This document shows positions 33,937-45,892 of a stretch of DNA of 64,000 nucleotides, in pieces. Position 1 is the stretch's first letter; each line of letters opens with the position of its first letter. The stretch comes from Salvelinus alpinus (lineage: Eukaryota > Chordata > Actinopteri > Salmoniformes > Salmonidae). Under the pieces are notes generated by a model, which was not told the origin of the DNA, searched no databases, and saw nothing but the letters and a program-made list of their open reading frames with translations. The stretch covers positions 24,429,367-24,493,366 of the forward strand of contig NC_092087.1 in NCBI RefSeq assembly GCF_045679555.1, in the 5' to 3' direction. Position numbers and translations under genes: made by a program.

Positions 33937-34473
33937 CTTAGTCCCCTCCTGTACTTCCCGTTCACCCACGACTGCGTGGCCAAGCACGACTCCAACACCA
34001 TCATTAAGTTTGCTGACGACACAGCAGTGGTTGGCCAGATCACCGACAATGATGAGACAGCCTATAGGGAGGAGGTCAGAGTCCTGGCAGTGTGGTGCCA
34101 GGACAACAACCTCTCCCTCAATGTCAGCAAGACAAAGAGCTGATCGTGGACTATAGGAAAAGGAGGACCGAACAGGCCCCCATTAACATTGACGGGGCTG
34201 AAGTGGAGTAGTCCCCTCCTGTACTTCCCGTTCACCCACGACTGCGTGGCCAAGCACGACTCCAACACCATCATTAAGTTTGCTGACGACACAGCAGTGG
34301 TTGGCCAGATCACCGACAATGATGAGACAGCCTAGGGAGGTCAGAGTCCTGGCAGTGTGGTGCCAGGACAACAACCTCTCCCTCAATGTCAGCAAGACAA
34401 AGAGCTGATCGTGGACTATAGGAAAAGGAGGACCGAACAGGCCCCCATTAACATTGACGGGGCTGAAGTGGAG
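33937..34473 (+). repeat. About 270-bp tandem duplication inside Rex1 RT
   Basis: 33937-34209 and 34210-34473 both begin 'tagtcccctcctgtacttcc' and end 'gacggggctgaagtggag', and differ mainly by a small deletion in the second ('cctagggagg' against 'cctatagggagg'). Near identity means a recent event, after the LINE inserted. Confidence 0.93.
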
Positions 34474-34481
34474 CAAGTGAA

Positions 34482-35103
34482 CGTGCTGTGTGGAAGGAAA
34501 TTTGCAACACAAACAAACATGGAGGAGAGTGAACATGACACAGAGCACGGAGACACAGAGCTTGTACCTAAAAGAGGGGCCACGTCGGTCGCATGGATGT
34601 GCTTTGGGTATGAAAAGTCTGTCACGACAAAAAAAAACGTCCTCTGCAAATATGCCGCAGGGCAGTCCTGACAACAGGCTCAAACACCACTAACCTCTTT
34701 TACCACCTATGCAAGAATCATGTGAAACAGTACGGAGAGAGTCTACGGATGAGACCCAAAAAGTACAGTCGAGTGCTCAAAACAAACCCCCAACTCAGAC
34801 ATTGCAAGAGGCTTTTGCCCACAGCACACCATATGGCAAAGTATCACGAAGAGGGAAGATAACCTGCCATTACGACTTACATTTGCAAAGACATGGCCCA
34901 AATGTACATGGTCGAGAAATGTGATTGTATATTTGTTGAGTATAATTCAAAATGTAATAAGAAATAGGCCTTTACATGTGGTAATTTTATAGAAACTATT
35001 TATTCATTGAATTTACAGAAAATTTGCTATATTGTGATATGTATCGCTTTATGAAATGACCTATATCAGGATATGAGATTTTGGCCATATCACCCAGCCC
35101 TAG
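34482..35103 (+). mobile_element. hAT-type (ZBED-like) transposon fragment
   Basis: ORF pieces: SVAWMCFGYEKSV (BED-finger start, about 34590-34640), NVLCKYA, then frames reading TTNLFYH-like and ARGFCPQHT, ending with the ICKDMAPNVHG-type phrase of fish ZBED/hAT proteins. The right end carries 'ggccatatcacccagcccta', the usual 'CAGGGCTGGGCGATAT' terminus inverted. The left terminus is missing. The body has multiple stops. It lies inside the Rex1 LINE. Confidence 0.75.
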
Positions 35104-35885
35104 TCCAAACACACCAAGACAGTTGTGAAGAGGGTACAACAACACCTTTTCCCCCTCAGGACACTGAAAAGATGTGGCATTGGTCCCCAGATCCTCAAAA
35201 AGTTCTACAGCTGCACCATTGAGTGCATCCTGACCGGTTACATCACCACCTGGTATGGCAACTGCTCGGCATCTGACCATAAGGCGCTACAGAGGGTAGT
35301 GCGTATGGCCCAGTACATCACTGGGGCCAAGCTTCCTGACATCCAGGACCTATATAATAGGCAGTGTCAGAGAAAAGGCCCAAAAAATTGTCAAAGACTC
35401 CAGTCACCCAAGTCATAGACTGTTCTCTCTGCTACCACACGGCAAGCGGTACTGGAGCACCAAGTCTAGGACCAAAAGGCTCCTTAACAGCTTCTACCCC
35501 CAAGACATAAGACTACTGAACGATTAATCAAATGGCCACCCTATTAACATTGACCCCCCCCCCCCCTTTGTTTTTACACTGCTGCTACTCTGTGTTTATT
35601 ACCTATGCATAGTCACTTTACAAGTTACCTCAACTATCCTGTACCCCAGCACATTGACTCGGTACCGGTACCCCCTGTATATAGCCTTGTTATTGTTATA
35701 TAATTTTAGGATTTATTTTCTTTTTTTCCCACTTTAGTTTATTTAGTAAATATTTTCTTAACTATATTTCTTGAACTGCACTGTTGGATAAGGGCTTGTA
35801 GGTAAGCATTTCACAGTAAGGTCTACACCTGTTGTTTTTGGCGCATGTGACAAATTAAATTTGATCACAGGACCGTGCATTCAGG

Positions 35886-36889
35886 AACCCTGACCTGGGA
35901 TGTAGACCAACATAAGTGATCAATTGGACCACTCTAGAGGGTGGAAGATACATGCATGGTGCCAAAATAGGCCTAACCTCAGTCTGAACAATTAAATGAA
36001 GCACTATATACTTTTTAAATTTCTAACAATATGGCAATTCTGACTGTGGCCTTGCTGACTCCATATTTAATCTCTAACCCATGACATTCATGAGAGTCGG
36101 GTGGGTCACATGGGTTTCGCATGTAGAAAGCAACACCACAGATTATCCATTATATTGACCAGCTACACTATTGGCCAGTAACAACGAAGATAATTGTCTT
36201 TAAAAATTGAAGACAGTCGGGAGGAGGCCAGATCAGGTGAGACCATTCCAGCAAATGAGAGGGCAGACACGCGTGTGAACAACATGCATAACGGTTTCCA
36301 CTAATTACCAAAGCCAAAGTCAAAATGATCTATCATAAAAACTTTTAAAAAAAAATTATAACCAAAAAAATTATAACCAAAAAGCACATTTTTAGTTAAG
36401 GTAAGGGTTAGGCATATAGTTAGCAGTGTGGTTAGGTGGAAAATCACATTTTAAGAAGATAAATTGTAGAAATAGGCGGGGTTTATGACTTTGTGGTAAC
36501 TATTGACGACCAGGCACAACTCCGCTATAACTTTTTTTCTCTCAAAATTGCCGGGATGTCACGTGTCCTTCCTATATCAGTACACTTGTAACAAAACATT
36601 TAGCAACGGAAATCGTTTACCCCAAACGGATGGATTTTGCAATGAAAACAATAGTTTCTATTGGACAAATTCAGGAATGTACTCATTACCTCGATTCTGA
36701 AGCAAACGAAAAAGGGGGGACCTATTTGAATTTGTCAAATAGACACACTCACATACAATCATCATAGACTCTGCTGCTACAATGTTCATCATATATCCTG
36801 ATGCCTACCTTACCCCTAAACATACCTAACTCTACTACTCCAGTATCCCTGCACATTGTAAATATGATATTGGAACCGACCCTGACTGA
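35886..36889. other. No gene; low-complexity and repeat-like DNA
   Basis: Includes an A-rich pair of 'ttataaccaaaaa' words at about 36356-36382 and 'gtcacgtgt' at 36559-36567, an E-box resembling the CLEAR site of lysosomal genes, which might matter if the rab7a promoter is here. The evidence is one motif only. Confidence 0.25.
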
Positions 36890-37628
36890 TACTGAACAAA
36901 AATATAAACACAACATGTAAAGTGTTGGTCCCATGTTTCATAAGCTGAAATAAAAGATCCCAGAAATTGTCAATTTCTCTCCAATTTTGTGCACACATCT
37001 GTTTACATCCCTGTTAGTGAGCATTTCTCATTTGCCAATATAATCCATCCACCTGACAGGTGTGGCATATCAAGAAGCTGATTAAACAGCATGGTCATTC
37101 CACAGGTGCACCTTGTGCTGTGGACAAAAGGCCCCTCTAAAATGTGCCATTTTGTCACAACACAGTGCCACAGATGTCTCAAGTTTTGAGGGAGTGTGCA
37201 ATTGGCATGCCACCAGAGCTGTTATCAGCTAATTTAATGTTAATTTCTCTACCATAAGCCACCTCCAACGTTGTTTTAGAGAATTTGGCAGTACGTCCAA
37301 CCGGTCTCAAACTCAGTCCACGTGTAACCACGCCAGCCCAGGGCCTCCACATCTGGCTTCTTCACCTGCAATATCTGAGACCAGCCACCAGGACAGCTGA
37401 TGAAATCGAGGAGTATTTCTGTCTGTAATTAGGGCCATTTTGTGGGGAAAAACTCATTCTGATTGGCTGGGCCTGGCTCCCAGGCCCACCCACAACTGCG
37501 CCCCTGCCCAGTCATGTGAAATCCATAGATAAGGGCCTAATGAATTTATTTCCATTGACTGATTTCCTTCTATGAACTTAAACTCAGTAAAATCGTTGAA
37601 ATTGTTGCATTTATATGTTTGTTCAGTA
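36890..37628. mobile_element. Tc1-derived MITE, long form
   Basis: Termini 'actgaacaaaaatataaaca' and the inverse 'tttatatgtttgttcagt' enclose 0.74 kb without an intact ORF. A deleted 0.27-kb relative lies at 42331-42602 and shares 'ttctgattggctgggcctg' and 'gtgaaatccatag'. Confidence 0.82.
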
Positions 37629-37631
37629 TAC

Positions 37632-37790
37632 TTTCTTGTGTTCTCATCTCTATTTCTCATGTGTTTTTGTTCTACTTTACTTTTTTTGTAGTACTACTGA
37701 TATTGATTACTGCATGGTTGGGAAAAAGCAAGCAAGAATGGCGTTTCCCTGTACTTGTGCACGTGACAATAAAAACTTGAAACTTTAGAA
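37632..37790 (+). mobile_element. LINE 3' end fragment
   Basis: Ends 'cttgtgcacgtgacaataaa', the usual form of a Rex1/L2-like LINE tail. Only the last ~150 bp are present, directly after the MITE. Confidence 0.5.
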
Positions 37791-39075
37791 ACTAGTTTTA
37801 CTCTGTTTGGTTCTTAAACGGCTAAACGTTTCCGTAATGAATACACCCCAGGTAGGTCCCTCGTTTGTTTCCATCCATTTGCTTCCTAGAGTTTTGAAAC
37901 AGACGAAACATTTTTGCAACTGATTCCGATTAATGAATACACCCCTTGCTGGCTAGTAAGGTTAGCTCGTAAACAAATGTTTACCAGTTGCTAACATACT
38001 AGCTAGTTAGCTAATGATTACAGATGAGCACGTCATTCAACACTAACGTTAGTTATTTTATCAACAAGGCTAGCTAAATTGAGTAACGTTAGCTAACATG
38101 ACAGTTAGCTAAACTCTAGCTAAACGGTCTGTTTGTTTTCTAACAACGTTACTTTAGCTAACTAGTAGCTGGCGTTACCCCTGATGGGCCTAGTAGGTTA
38201 GCTAGCCCGTTAACGTGACGTTAGTTGGTGCATTACTAACTAGCACCTAGCTAATTAGATACTACAGAGCCATACATTTAGAAAAATAGCTAAGTACATG
38301 GTTTTGGATAGTTAGCTAAGTACATGATTTTGGATGTTTACTGGCTGTTTAGACAACTAACTGTAATTGGACAGGACTGATTTTGACAAAGATGTTCTCG
38401 TATGACTGATGAGTGACACTCATATTATAGTCAAGAAGCTAGGTATCTGACTTCAGTGTCTAGTGCTCAACGCCCACTGCGGGGACAAAACGACCCGTTA
38501 GCTAGGTAAGTAAATTGGTAAACATAAAATAACCATTTATCAAAATTTGTGCAGAAAAATAATACCAGATACAAATCTTACCTTGATCAACCCAAACACA
38601 GGGAAGGAATATTAAAGAATGTTCAAATGGGCCTTTCGTTTTAGTAGATGAAAAACAGACAACTTCAACCCCCCCCCACCCAACAAACAACCTAACGTTC
38701 GTTAGCTAGCTAGTGGTGTGGTAACGTTGCTGTCAGAACGCACGTCTGTTTAATTATATGCAATATATACTTTCAATACTAGTAGGTAAGCCACCTGTGT
38801 TTCCAAAGTAAGATAAATTATTAAGCAAGAGGAATCCCTGTAGGTTTACTTGAAGAGGGCCTATTTCTTTTTCTTTTCAGTCTCTTGTCACTTCCTCCAA
38901 AACAACCTCTGAGTCAGCAATCTTTGACGTCATCACATATGTTGACTAAGACACGCCCTAAACCCTGCCCTCTTTTCACTGTATATGGCAGGGTTTCCCA
39001 AATTAGGGGTCACCTCATTTGAAAATGTGATAGCTTTGAAAAACAGGGTAGCTAGACCAAAGTCGCGCTTGGTCA
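37791..39075. promoter_or_regulatory. Possible regulatory block, GTTAGCTA-rich
   Basis: Dense GTTAGCTA/TAGCTAAC words run from about 37960 to 38330. At 38910-38919 there is TGAGTCAGCA (AP-1/MAF-type) and 6 bp further TGACGTCA at 38925-38932 (perfect CRE). Close pairing of two bZIP sites suggests an enhancer or promoter; the nearest candidate gene is rab7a, transcribed leftwards. Not proven by sequence alone. Confidence 0.3.
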
Positions 39076-39490
39076 GCCTGGTCTCATACACTCGACCTAA
39101 CATAGTAAACGTAAATCCGGGAAACTCAAATGAGTATAATATGTTAGGTATTTTTATTTTACCTTTATTTAACTAGGCAAGTCAGTTAAGAACAAATTCT
39201 TATTTTCAATGATGGCCTAGGAAAAGTGGGTAACTGCCTTGTTCAGGGGCAGAATGACCAATTTTTACCTCAGGGATTTGATCTTGCAACCTTCCATTTA
39301 CTAGTCCAACACTGTAACCACTAGCCTACCTGCCACCCTTATGTATGGTTACATAAGAAAAAGGTTACTTATTAACAGAACAATGAAAGGAGGGTGGTTG
39401 GTAGTGGTGGATGTGTGGGCGTATAACACCTATGTCTAGAAACCCAAAGGTTACATGTTTGAATCTCATCACAGAAAACATTTAAAAAAC
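39076..39490 (+). mobile_element. MITE with inserted SINE
   Basis: 39076-39150 and 39339-39490 match the left half of the full element at 58941-59492 ('catagtaaacgtaaatccgg', 'ttacataag', 'gggcgtataac', 'tttgaatctcatcac'). The inverted HpaI-type SINE at 39151-39338 interrupts it. The right half is missing. Confidence 0.75.
39151..39338 (-). mobile_element. HpaI-type SINE, inverted
   Basis: Reads on + as 'ttttacctttatttaactag', then the B-box complement 'gggatttgatcttgcaacc', ending 'ctagcctacctgccaccc'. Head and tail are both present, so it is full length. Confidence 0.9.
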
Positions 39491-39727
39491 ATGGTTATCA
39501 GTCAATGAAGACCTGATGAGAAGTTTGATGATATGTGCCCTAGCCTACCACGCAAAGGCACTATGGATTTATTTTTCCCTGGTTGACACAGACATGCTTA
39601 GGAAAGTGATATCATAATTTAAGCCTTCTACCTGCCTTCACAATCCTATCCCCACCATCTTCTTCAAAATTGTCTTTATTTGCATATCTCAAGAAGTGCA
39701 AGCTATTGTTAATCACTCCCTGTTCAC

Positions 39728-40957
39728 AGGCACTTTACGCAGATGACACCATTCTGTATACCTCTGGCCCTTCTTTGGACACTGTGTTAACTAACCTCCA
39801 GACGAGCTTCAATGCCATACAACTCTCCTTCCGTGGCCTCCAACTGCTCTTAAATACAAGTAAAACTAAATGCATGCTCTTCAACCGATCGCTGCCCGCA
39901 CCTGCCCGCCCGTCCAGCATCACTACTCTGGACGGTTCTGACTTAGAATATGTGGACATCTACAAATACCTAGGCGTCTGGTTAGACTGTAAACTCTCCT
40001 TCCAGACTCAAATTAAGCATCTCCAATCCAAAATTAAATCTAGAATCGGCTTCCTATTTCTCAACAAAGCATCCTTCACTCATGCTGCCAAACATACCTC
40101 GTAAAACTGACCATCCTACCGATCCTCAACTTCGGCGACGTCATTTACAAAATTGCCTCCAACACTCTACTCAACAAATTGAATGCAGTCTTTCACAGTG
40201 CCATCCGTTTTGTCACCAAAGCCCCATATACTACCCACCACTGCAACCTGTATGCTCTCATTGGCTGGCCCTCACTTCATACTCATCGCCAAACCCACTG
40301 GCTCCAGGTCATCTACAAGTCTCTGCTAGGTAAAGCCCCGTCTTATCTCAGCTCACTGGTCACCATAGCAGCACCCACCCGTAGCACACGCTCCAGCAGG
40401 TATATCTCACTGGTCACCCCCAAAGCCGATTCTTCCTTTGGCCGCCTTTCCTTCCAGTTCTCTGCTGCCAATGACTGGAACGAACTGCAACAATCACTAA
40501 AGCTGGAGACTCATATCTCCCTCACTAGCTTTAAGCACCAGCTGTCAGAGCAGCTCACAGATCACTGCACCTGTACATAGCCCATCTGTAAATAGCCCAT
40601 CCAACTACCTAATCCCTATACTGTATTTATTTATTTATCTTGCTCCTTTGCACCCCAGTATTTCTACTTGCACATTCATCTTCTGCACATCTACCATTCC
40701 AGTGTTTAACTGCTATATTGTAATTACTTTGCGCCACCATGGCCTATTTATTGCCTTTCCTCCCTTATCCTTCCTCATTTGCACATACAGTATATAGACT
40801 TTTTCTACTGTATTATTGACTGTATGTTTGTTTATTCCATGTGTAACTCTGTGTTGTTGTATGTGTCGAACTGCTTTGCTTTATCTTGGCCAGGTCGCAG
40901 TTGCAAATGAGAACTTGTTCTCAACTAGCCTACCTGGTTAAATAAAGGTGAAATATT
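39728..40957 (+). mobile_element. L2 LINE (RSg-1-like), copy B, 5' truncated
   Basis: Starts in RT at ALYADDTILYTSGPSLD (39730-39780; YADD catalytic site intact), runs through LLLNTSKTKCMLF and LDGSDLEYVDIYKYLGVWLD, and ends with the TDHCTCT C-terminus at 40580, a 3' UTR and the tail 'ggttaaataaaggtgaaat'. Two long frames (39670-40104, 40179-40580) are separated by a frameshift near 40100. It is the better-preserved copy of the family here. Confidence 0.9.
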
Positions 40958-40977
40958 ATTATTTATTTTTTTTTAAC

Positions 40978-42197
40978 TTTCCCCACTGCACTAAAAATTG
41001 CTATGCTGAAACCCCTTCTGAAGAAAAGTAATCTAGATTGTTGAGCTTTTAGCAATTTTCGGCCAATCTCCAGCCTTCCATTCTTAAGCAAAATTCTGGA
41101 GAATATGGTTTTCAAAAATAAAAAAATTCAATGCCAACTGTATTTTTGAAAAATTCCAATCTGTTTTTTGTGCCCACCACAGTGCAGAGACAGCCTTAGT
41201 TAAAGTGGTAAATGATCTTAGAGCCAACACAGATGCCAAACATCTCTCTGTTCTCTTGGATTTAAGTCCTGCATTCGACACTGTTGACCATGATGTCCTT
41301 CTGGACAGACTGTAGAGGTGGGTTGGCCTCTCCGGCTCAATTCTAAATTGGTTTAGGACCTCATTAACCGGTCAAGAGTTTTTTTTTGTCACCCTTGGTC
41401 AACATAACTTAGAGAAAATGCATATCACATGTGACATTCAATTTTGGGTCCGGTACTGTTCAGTTTCTATATGTTACCTCTTGGAAGCGTTATCGGAAAT
41501 TGATTTTCACTGCTACGCTGATGATACACAACTGATGATACACAACAATTTCTGTGTCACCAGAGGATTTTTGCTCCACAGATAAATTATTAGACTGTAT
41601 TAGTGGTTTAAATACTTGGATGGCTCACAACTTCCTCCAGCTAAATCAAGACAAGACCTAGGTACTTATTGTTGGAGCGAAATCACAGAAAGAGAATCTG
41701 GCCGCACATTTTAATACACAGGCAATAAAGATAAAACACCAGGTAAAAAACCTAAGTGTTATTTTAGATTCTGAACTCTATTTTGAATCACACATTAGGA
41801 ATGTGACCAAAATAGCTTTTTACCACCTGAGGAACATTGCCAAGGTGCTGCCATTTCTCTCTCAGGCTGATACAAAGAGACTCATCCATGCTTTTATGAC
41901 AAGCAGGCTTGACTACTGTAATGCTACCCTGTCTGGTCTACGCAAGAAAGCCATTGGTCAACTGTAAAACACACAGAATACAACAGCACGGGTACTGACC
42001 AAGACCAAACGGAGAGCACACATTACACCGGTTTTAAGAACTCTGCACTGGTGCCTGAAAGTTTTAGAATGAATTTTAAGATTTTTCTATTGTTTTTTTA
42101 AAATCAATCCACAATTGTGCACCCCAATACATGTCAGACATGCTTGTAAGTTATGCACCCAGTAGGTCCCTCAGGTCCTCTGGCACTGCCCTTTTAA
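40978..42197 (+). mobile_element. Second L2/CR1-type LINE, RT only, decayed
   Basis: Translated pieces: NFRPI-type start, SAETALVKVVNDL, LDLSPAFDTVDHDVLLDRL (41260-41310), CYADDT-type 'tgctacgctgatgataca' near 41512, and the C-terminal APSRSLRSS block near 42160. It is a different family from copy B, with no shared tail. Stops are frequent. Confidence 0.8.
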
Positions 42198-42650
42198 CCA
42201 GTGATGGAAAAAGTGTCAAATTGTCATACTTGAGTAAAAGTAAAGATACTGAGTCACCCAGTGAAATACTACTTGAGTAAAAGTCTAAATGTATTTGGTT
42301 TGAAATATACTTAAGTATCAAAAGTAAATGTACACTGAACAAAATATAAACAACATTTAAAGTGGTCCTATGTTTCATGAGCTGAGGAGTATTTCTGTCT
42401 GTAATAAAGCCCTTTTGTGGGGGAAAACTAATTCTGATTGGCTGGGCCTGCCTCACCCATGGCTGCACCCCTGCCCAGTTATGTGAAATCCATAGATTAG
42501 GGCCTAATTTATTTATTTAAATTGACTGATTTCCCTATATTAATTGTAACTCAGTAAAATCTTTGAAATTGTTGCATGTTGCATTTATATTTTTGTTCAG
42601 TATAGTTGAATGTAGTTCACTACTCCTCAATACTGAGCTTTTGCTGTGTG
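42198..42650 (+). repeat. hAT-like repeat with a MITE inside
   Basis: 42198-42330 matches the repeat of rab7a intron 4 in opposite orientation ('tcatacttgagtaaaagtaa'). The MITE 42331-42602 interrupts it at TA. A short remaining right part follows. Confidence 0.65.
42331..42602. mobile_element. Tc1-derived MITE, deleted form
   Basis: Ends 'tacactgaacaaaatataaa' and 'tttatatttttgttcagta'. It is an internal-deletion version of the 36890-37628 element. Confidence 0.85.
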
Positions 42651-43735
42651 AGTGTATATGCGAGTGCATTTGTGAGTATGAGGCGTGTGTGTGTGATAGC
42701 TTGTGTCAGGGCCATGCACAGATCTTTCAGGAAGCAGGTGCTCAAAATTAAATAACCCCATCCCACCCTTGAAAAATTAAATGGAGTTTCATCATTAATA
42801 TCTCAATTCATAACCCCACTGTGCACAGACGTCAATTCAATGTTGGTTCAACTTAATTTCATTGAGATGACGTGGAAACAATGTTGATTCAACCAGTGTG
42901 TGACCGGTGGGTACTAACTGCCTCTTTAGCAATGGCCTATTTATTTCTGCAACAACACACTCACTCATCATAAATTGCAAGGAAGCTAGTTACAGTGCTT
43001 CCTGACATGACTAACATCGGGGGAAAAGGTATGTAGAGACACATTGTACAATATGAGGACATTATAGTCCTAAAAAAGCTTTCCAGTTTCACTGACTCAC
43101 CCAATGATGCGCAGCTCACTTGCTTGCTTTCCAACCTGTGTTTTCCTGCAATTGTATTTGAAATATTGCGAAATACCTGTTTTGTCTGCATGCTGTTCAC
43201 TGACAGATTTGCCGCGCATAGCCGACTGTAGGCTACACATAATCTGCATTTTATTTCTGAACACAAATCACTAATTCTTTACCTTTGGCAAATGTATTTC
43301 AATTGATCAGGGGTAAAAGTTATTTAAATTTATCAGGGGTGCTGCAGCACCTCCAGCACCCTTTCTACGGCTATGATTCTATAAGGAAAGACATTATGAA
43401 GTGCTGCTGCTCGTAGGCTATCAGCCAACCAGACCAAATATTGATGATGATGTAAATCAAGTGTTTTCCAGTGTTAATCAAATGTTATGCTGCTGTGGCA
43501 GTGCTGTTGATAATTAAACTAGGTAGCTTGCTACACACATTTGACCGGTGACCGCATTTCAAGCCATGCATGTTTGGATACCAATCTCAGTACAGGGCAG
43601 ACTGGAAAAGGACACATGTGACCTCCATACAGGGCAGTGGATGGGGAAGGGGTGGGGGGAGGCAAACTTGGCGACGTCACAACGACTTGGGGGCAGTGGG
43701 TTCAGAACAGCAATGGCAAAAGCTGTATGTAGAGC
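42651..43735. other. No gene or clear element
   Basis: About 1.1 kb with a short GT-rich stretch (42640-42700). No exon with family similarity was recognised. Confidence 0.3.
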
Positions 43736-44045
43736 TGCCCTCATAACAGCCTCAATTCGTCGGGCATGGACTACAAGGTGTTGAAAGCGTTCCACAGGGA
43801 TGGTGGCCCATGTTGAATCCCACATTTGTGTCAAGTTGGCTGGATGTCCAAACTGTTGAGTGTGAAAAACCCAGCAGTGTTGCAGTTCTTGCACAAACCA
43901 GTGTGCCTGGCATCGACAACCATAACCTGTTCAAAGGCACTTAAATATTTTGTCTTACCCATTCACCCTCTGAATGTCACACACACAATCCATGTCTCAA
44001 TTGTTTCATCGCTTAAAAATACTTATTTAACCCCTTCATCTACAC
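43736..44045 (-). mobile_element. Fragment of the Tc1-derived MITE family
   Basis: Reverse complement of much of 7789-8307 (shared 'gtgtgaaaaacccagcagt', 'aaaggcacttaaat', 'ccatgtctcaattg'), without either terminus. Confidence 0.75.
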
Positions 44046-44129
44046 ACTCAGCACCCCCTACTTCCCGAGGTTATGCAGGTGTGTGCCTGGCTTGTGTTTG
44101 TGTTCTGTGTGAGTGAGTGTGCATCACTT

Positions 44130-44660
44130 GGTAGATGGCTAGTGATGGCTGTTCAACAGTCTGATGGTCTGGGTATGGAAGCAGTTTTTTAGTCTCTCGG
44201 TCATTGGCTCTGATGTACCCGTACTGTCTCTGTCTGTCAGACAGTAGCCAATTGAACATTCAGTGGCTCAGGGGGCAATGCCAAATTTCTTCAGCCGCCT
44301 GAGGTTGTAGAGGCGCTGTTGCAGTTTCTTCACCATGGGGTCAGTGTGGTGAGACCATTTTAGGACCTCAGTGATGTGCACGCCGAGGAACTTGACTCTT
44401 TTGACACTATCCACTGCAGCCCCGTCGATGAAGATGGGGTTGTGCTCCCTCTTCTGTCTCCTCTCATCCACGATCAACTCCTTTGTTTTGTTGACATTTA
44501 GGGAGAGATTATTTTCCTAGCACCACTCTGCCAGTGCTCTAAACTCCCTGTAGGCTTACTTGTCGTTGTTGGTAATCAGGCCTACCTCTGACGTGTCGTC
44601 AGCAAATTTGATGATTGAGTTGGAGTCGTGGGTGGCACGCAGTCATGGGTGAACAGGGAG
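44130..44660 (-). mobile_element. Rex1-type LINE fragment
   Basis: The - strand frame 44268-44477 reads IVDERRQKREHNPIFIDG, KFLGVHITEVLKWSHHT, QQRLYNLRRLKKFG. Around 44600 'caaatttgatgattgagttg' encodes NSIIKFADDT, the RT active site. Internal segments are missing. Confidence 0.85.
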
Positions 44661-44664
44661 TACA

Positions 44665-45045
44665 TGTAGTTATGGCAGATAATATTCTATTTTTTGTGAC
44701 TTTAATATTCACATGGAAAAGTCCACAGACTCACTCCAAAAGGCTTTCGGGGCCATCATCGACTCAGTGGATTTTGTCCAACATTTCTCGAGACCTACTC
44801 ATTGCCACAGTCATACCCTGGATCTAGCTTTGTCCCGTGGAATAAATATTTTGGATCTAAATGTTTTTCCACATAATCCTGGACTATCGGACCACCATTT
44901 TTTTTACATTTGCAATTGCAACAAATAATCTGCTCAGACCCCAACCAAGGATCATCAAAAGCCATGCTATAAACCCTCGGACATATATAAAAGAAGCCAA
45001 AAAGCAAACTGTTGGGACTTTTCGATTTTTATACTCCAGTTTATA
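44665..45045 (+). mobile_element. LINE endonuclease fragment
   Basis: Frame 44713-44928 reads MEKSTDSLQKAFGAIID, then HTLDLALSRGI and PGLSDHHFF, the C-terminal half of an L2-type apurinic endonuclease (the SDH motif is visible). It is only a fragment. Confidence 0.75.
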
Positions 45046-45892
45046 ATATGATTATTTTAGAACAATGTGACTTGTATTAACACTATTTCACAATTTTAAC
45101 ATAGTGTTAACACAATTTCACAATAATGTTTTCTAAAGAAAACATAGGCCTATGTCTTAACCATTTACTATCAATCCCCATAGTTCAGAATAAATCAATT
45201 GGTGTGATGAACCATAACAAAGGGAGAAATGCAGAGAGCAAGGTAAAGCAATTTTACCAGTTGTATTTAGATTGTCATTATAGAGACACCTGTTGGATAA
45301 ATGTGAGAGAAAAAAATTGGGCTAGTTTTCAGGCCTTGTGGGAGGGTTTTGGATTTTTGGACAATGAATTGTATTCGATTTGGAACCGGGCTGCCACCCG
45401 GGCATAAGCCAGGTTCAAAGCCAACGGCGTCGTCGGCTCAAAACAAAAGTGATGTAATTAAGCACGTATAGTAATTAGTAGGATTCTGTGTTCTGTCTTC
45501 TGCCTTCCCAATGAAAACTAGTTCGAAAATTCAAACGTGTTTTATGAGAAAGAGATGTATGTTTTGGACGATGCTCCATGCTGCCTTTGCAGCCTTAATG
45601 CTTTATGTAAGAACCGGTCCACGAACGGGAATGCTAGATCTGCATTATCGGCTGCCTAGGCTATGATTGGGTACAGGAACAATGCCATCCATGATAGCCA
45701 TCTTGAAGTAAGTGATGACGACAGGGAGGGGTCGAACATATTCCGTCTCTATTCTGGTCATTCACAAGTAAGGTTAGGTTGTAGCTACAAGCTACATACA
45801 GATTTATGTGTTACTGGAGAGAGAAGTTTTGCAAAAAAAAGAAAAGGACAATTGCTCCCTCTGCTGTTTTTTCTTCGGAACAGCATCTTTGG
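45046..45892. other. Unassigned, one unrecognised 93-codon ORF
   Basis: 45126-45407 reads through RDTCWINVREKNWASFQALW with no family I know. It has no flanking splice pattern or conserved neighbour, so I treat it as a chance or repeat-derived frame. Confidence 0.25.

Larger units (their letters stand above)
33246..35885 (+). mobile_element. Rex1-type LINE, 5' truncated, with three interruptions
   Basis: Coding order: RKWSDDADATLQDCF linker (about 33265), then after a SINE KPWIR-like MPWIRGNIRTELKARAAAF (33690), RT with GAPEGCVLSPLLY and KFADDTAVVGQIT (about 33920-34040, catalytic YxDD-type site written FADD), NLSLNVSKTK, IVDYRKRRTEQAPINIDG, then after a hAT fragment RLKKCG-like LKRCGIGPQILKKFYSCTIE (35125-35418) and a 3' UTR ending 'tgacaaattaaatttgat'. 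Many frameshifts. The SINE, the 270-bp tandem duplication and the hAT piece are separate features. Confidence 0.88.

Noticed and set aside
45126-45407. 93-codon ORF as a small gene
   Set aside because: No recognised family, splice signals or neighbouring exons; the region is made of repeat fragments.
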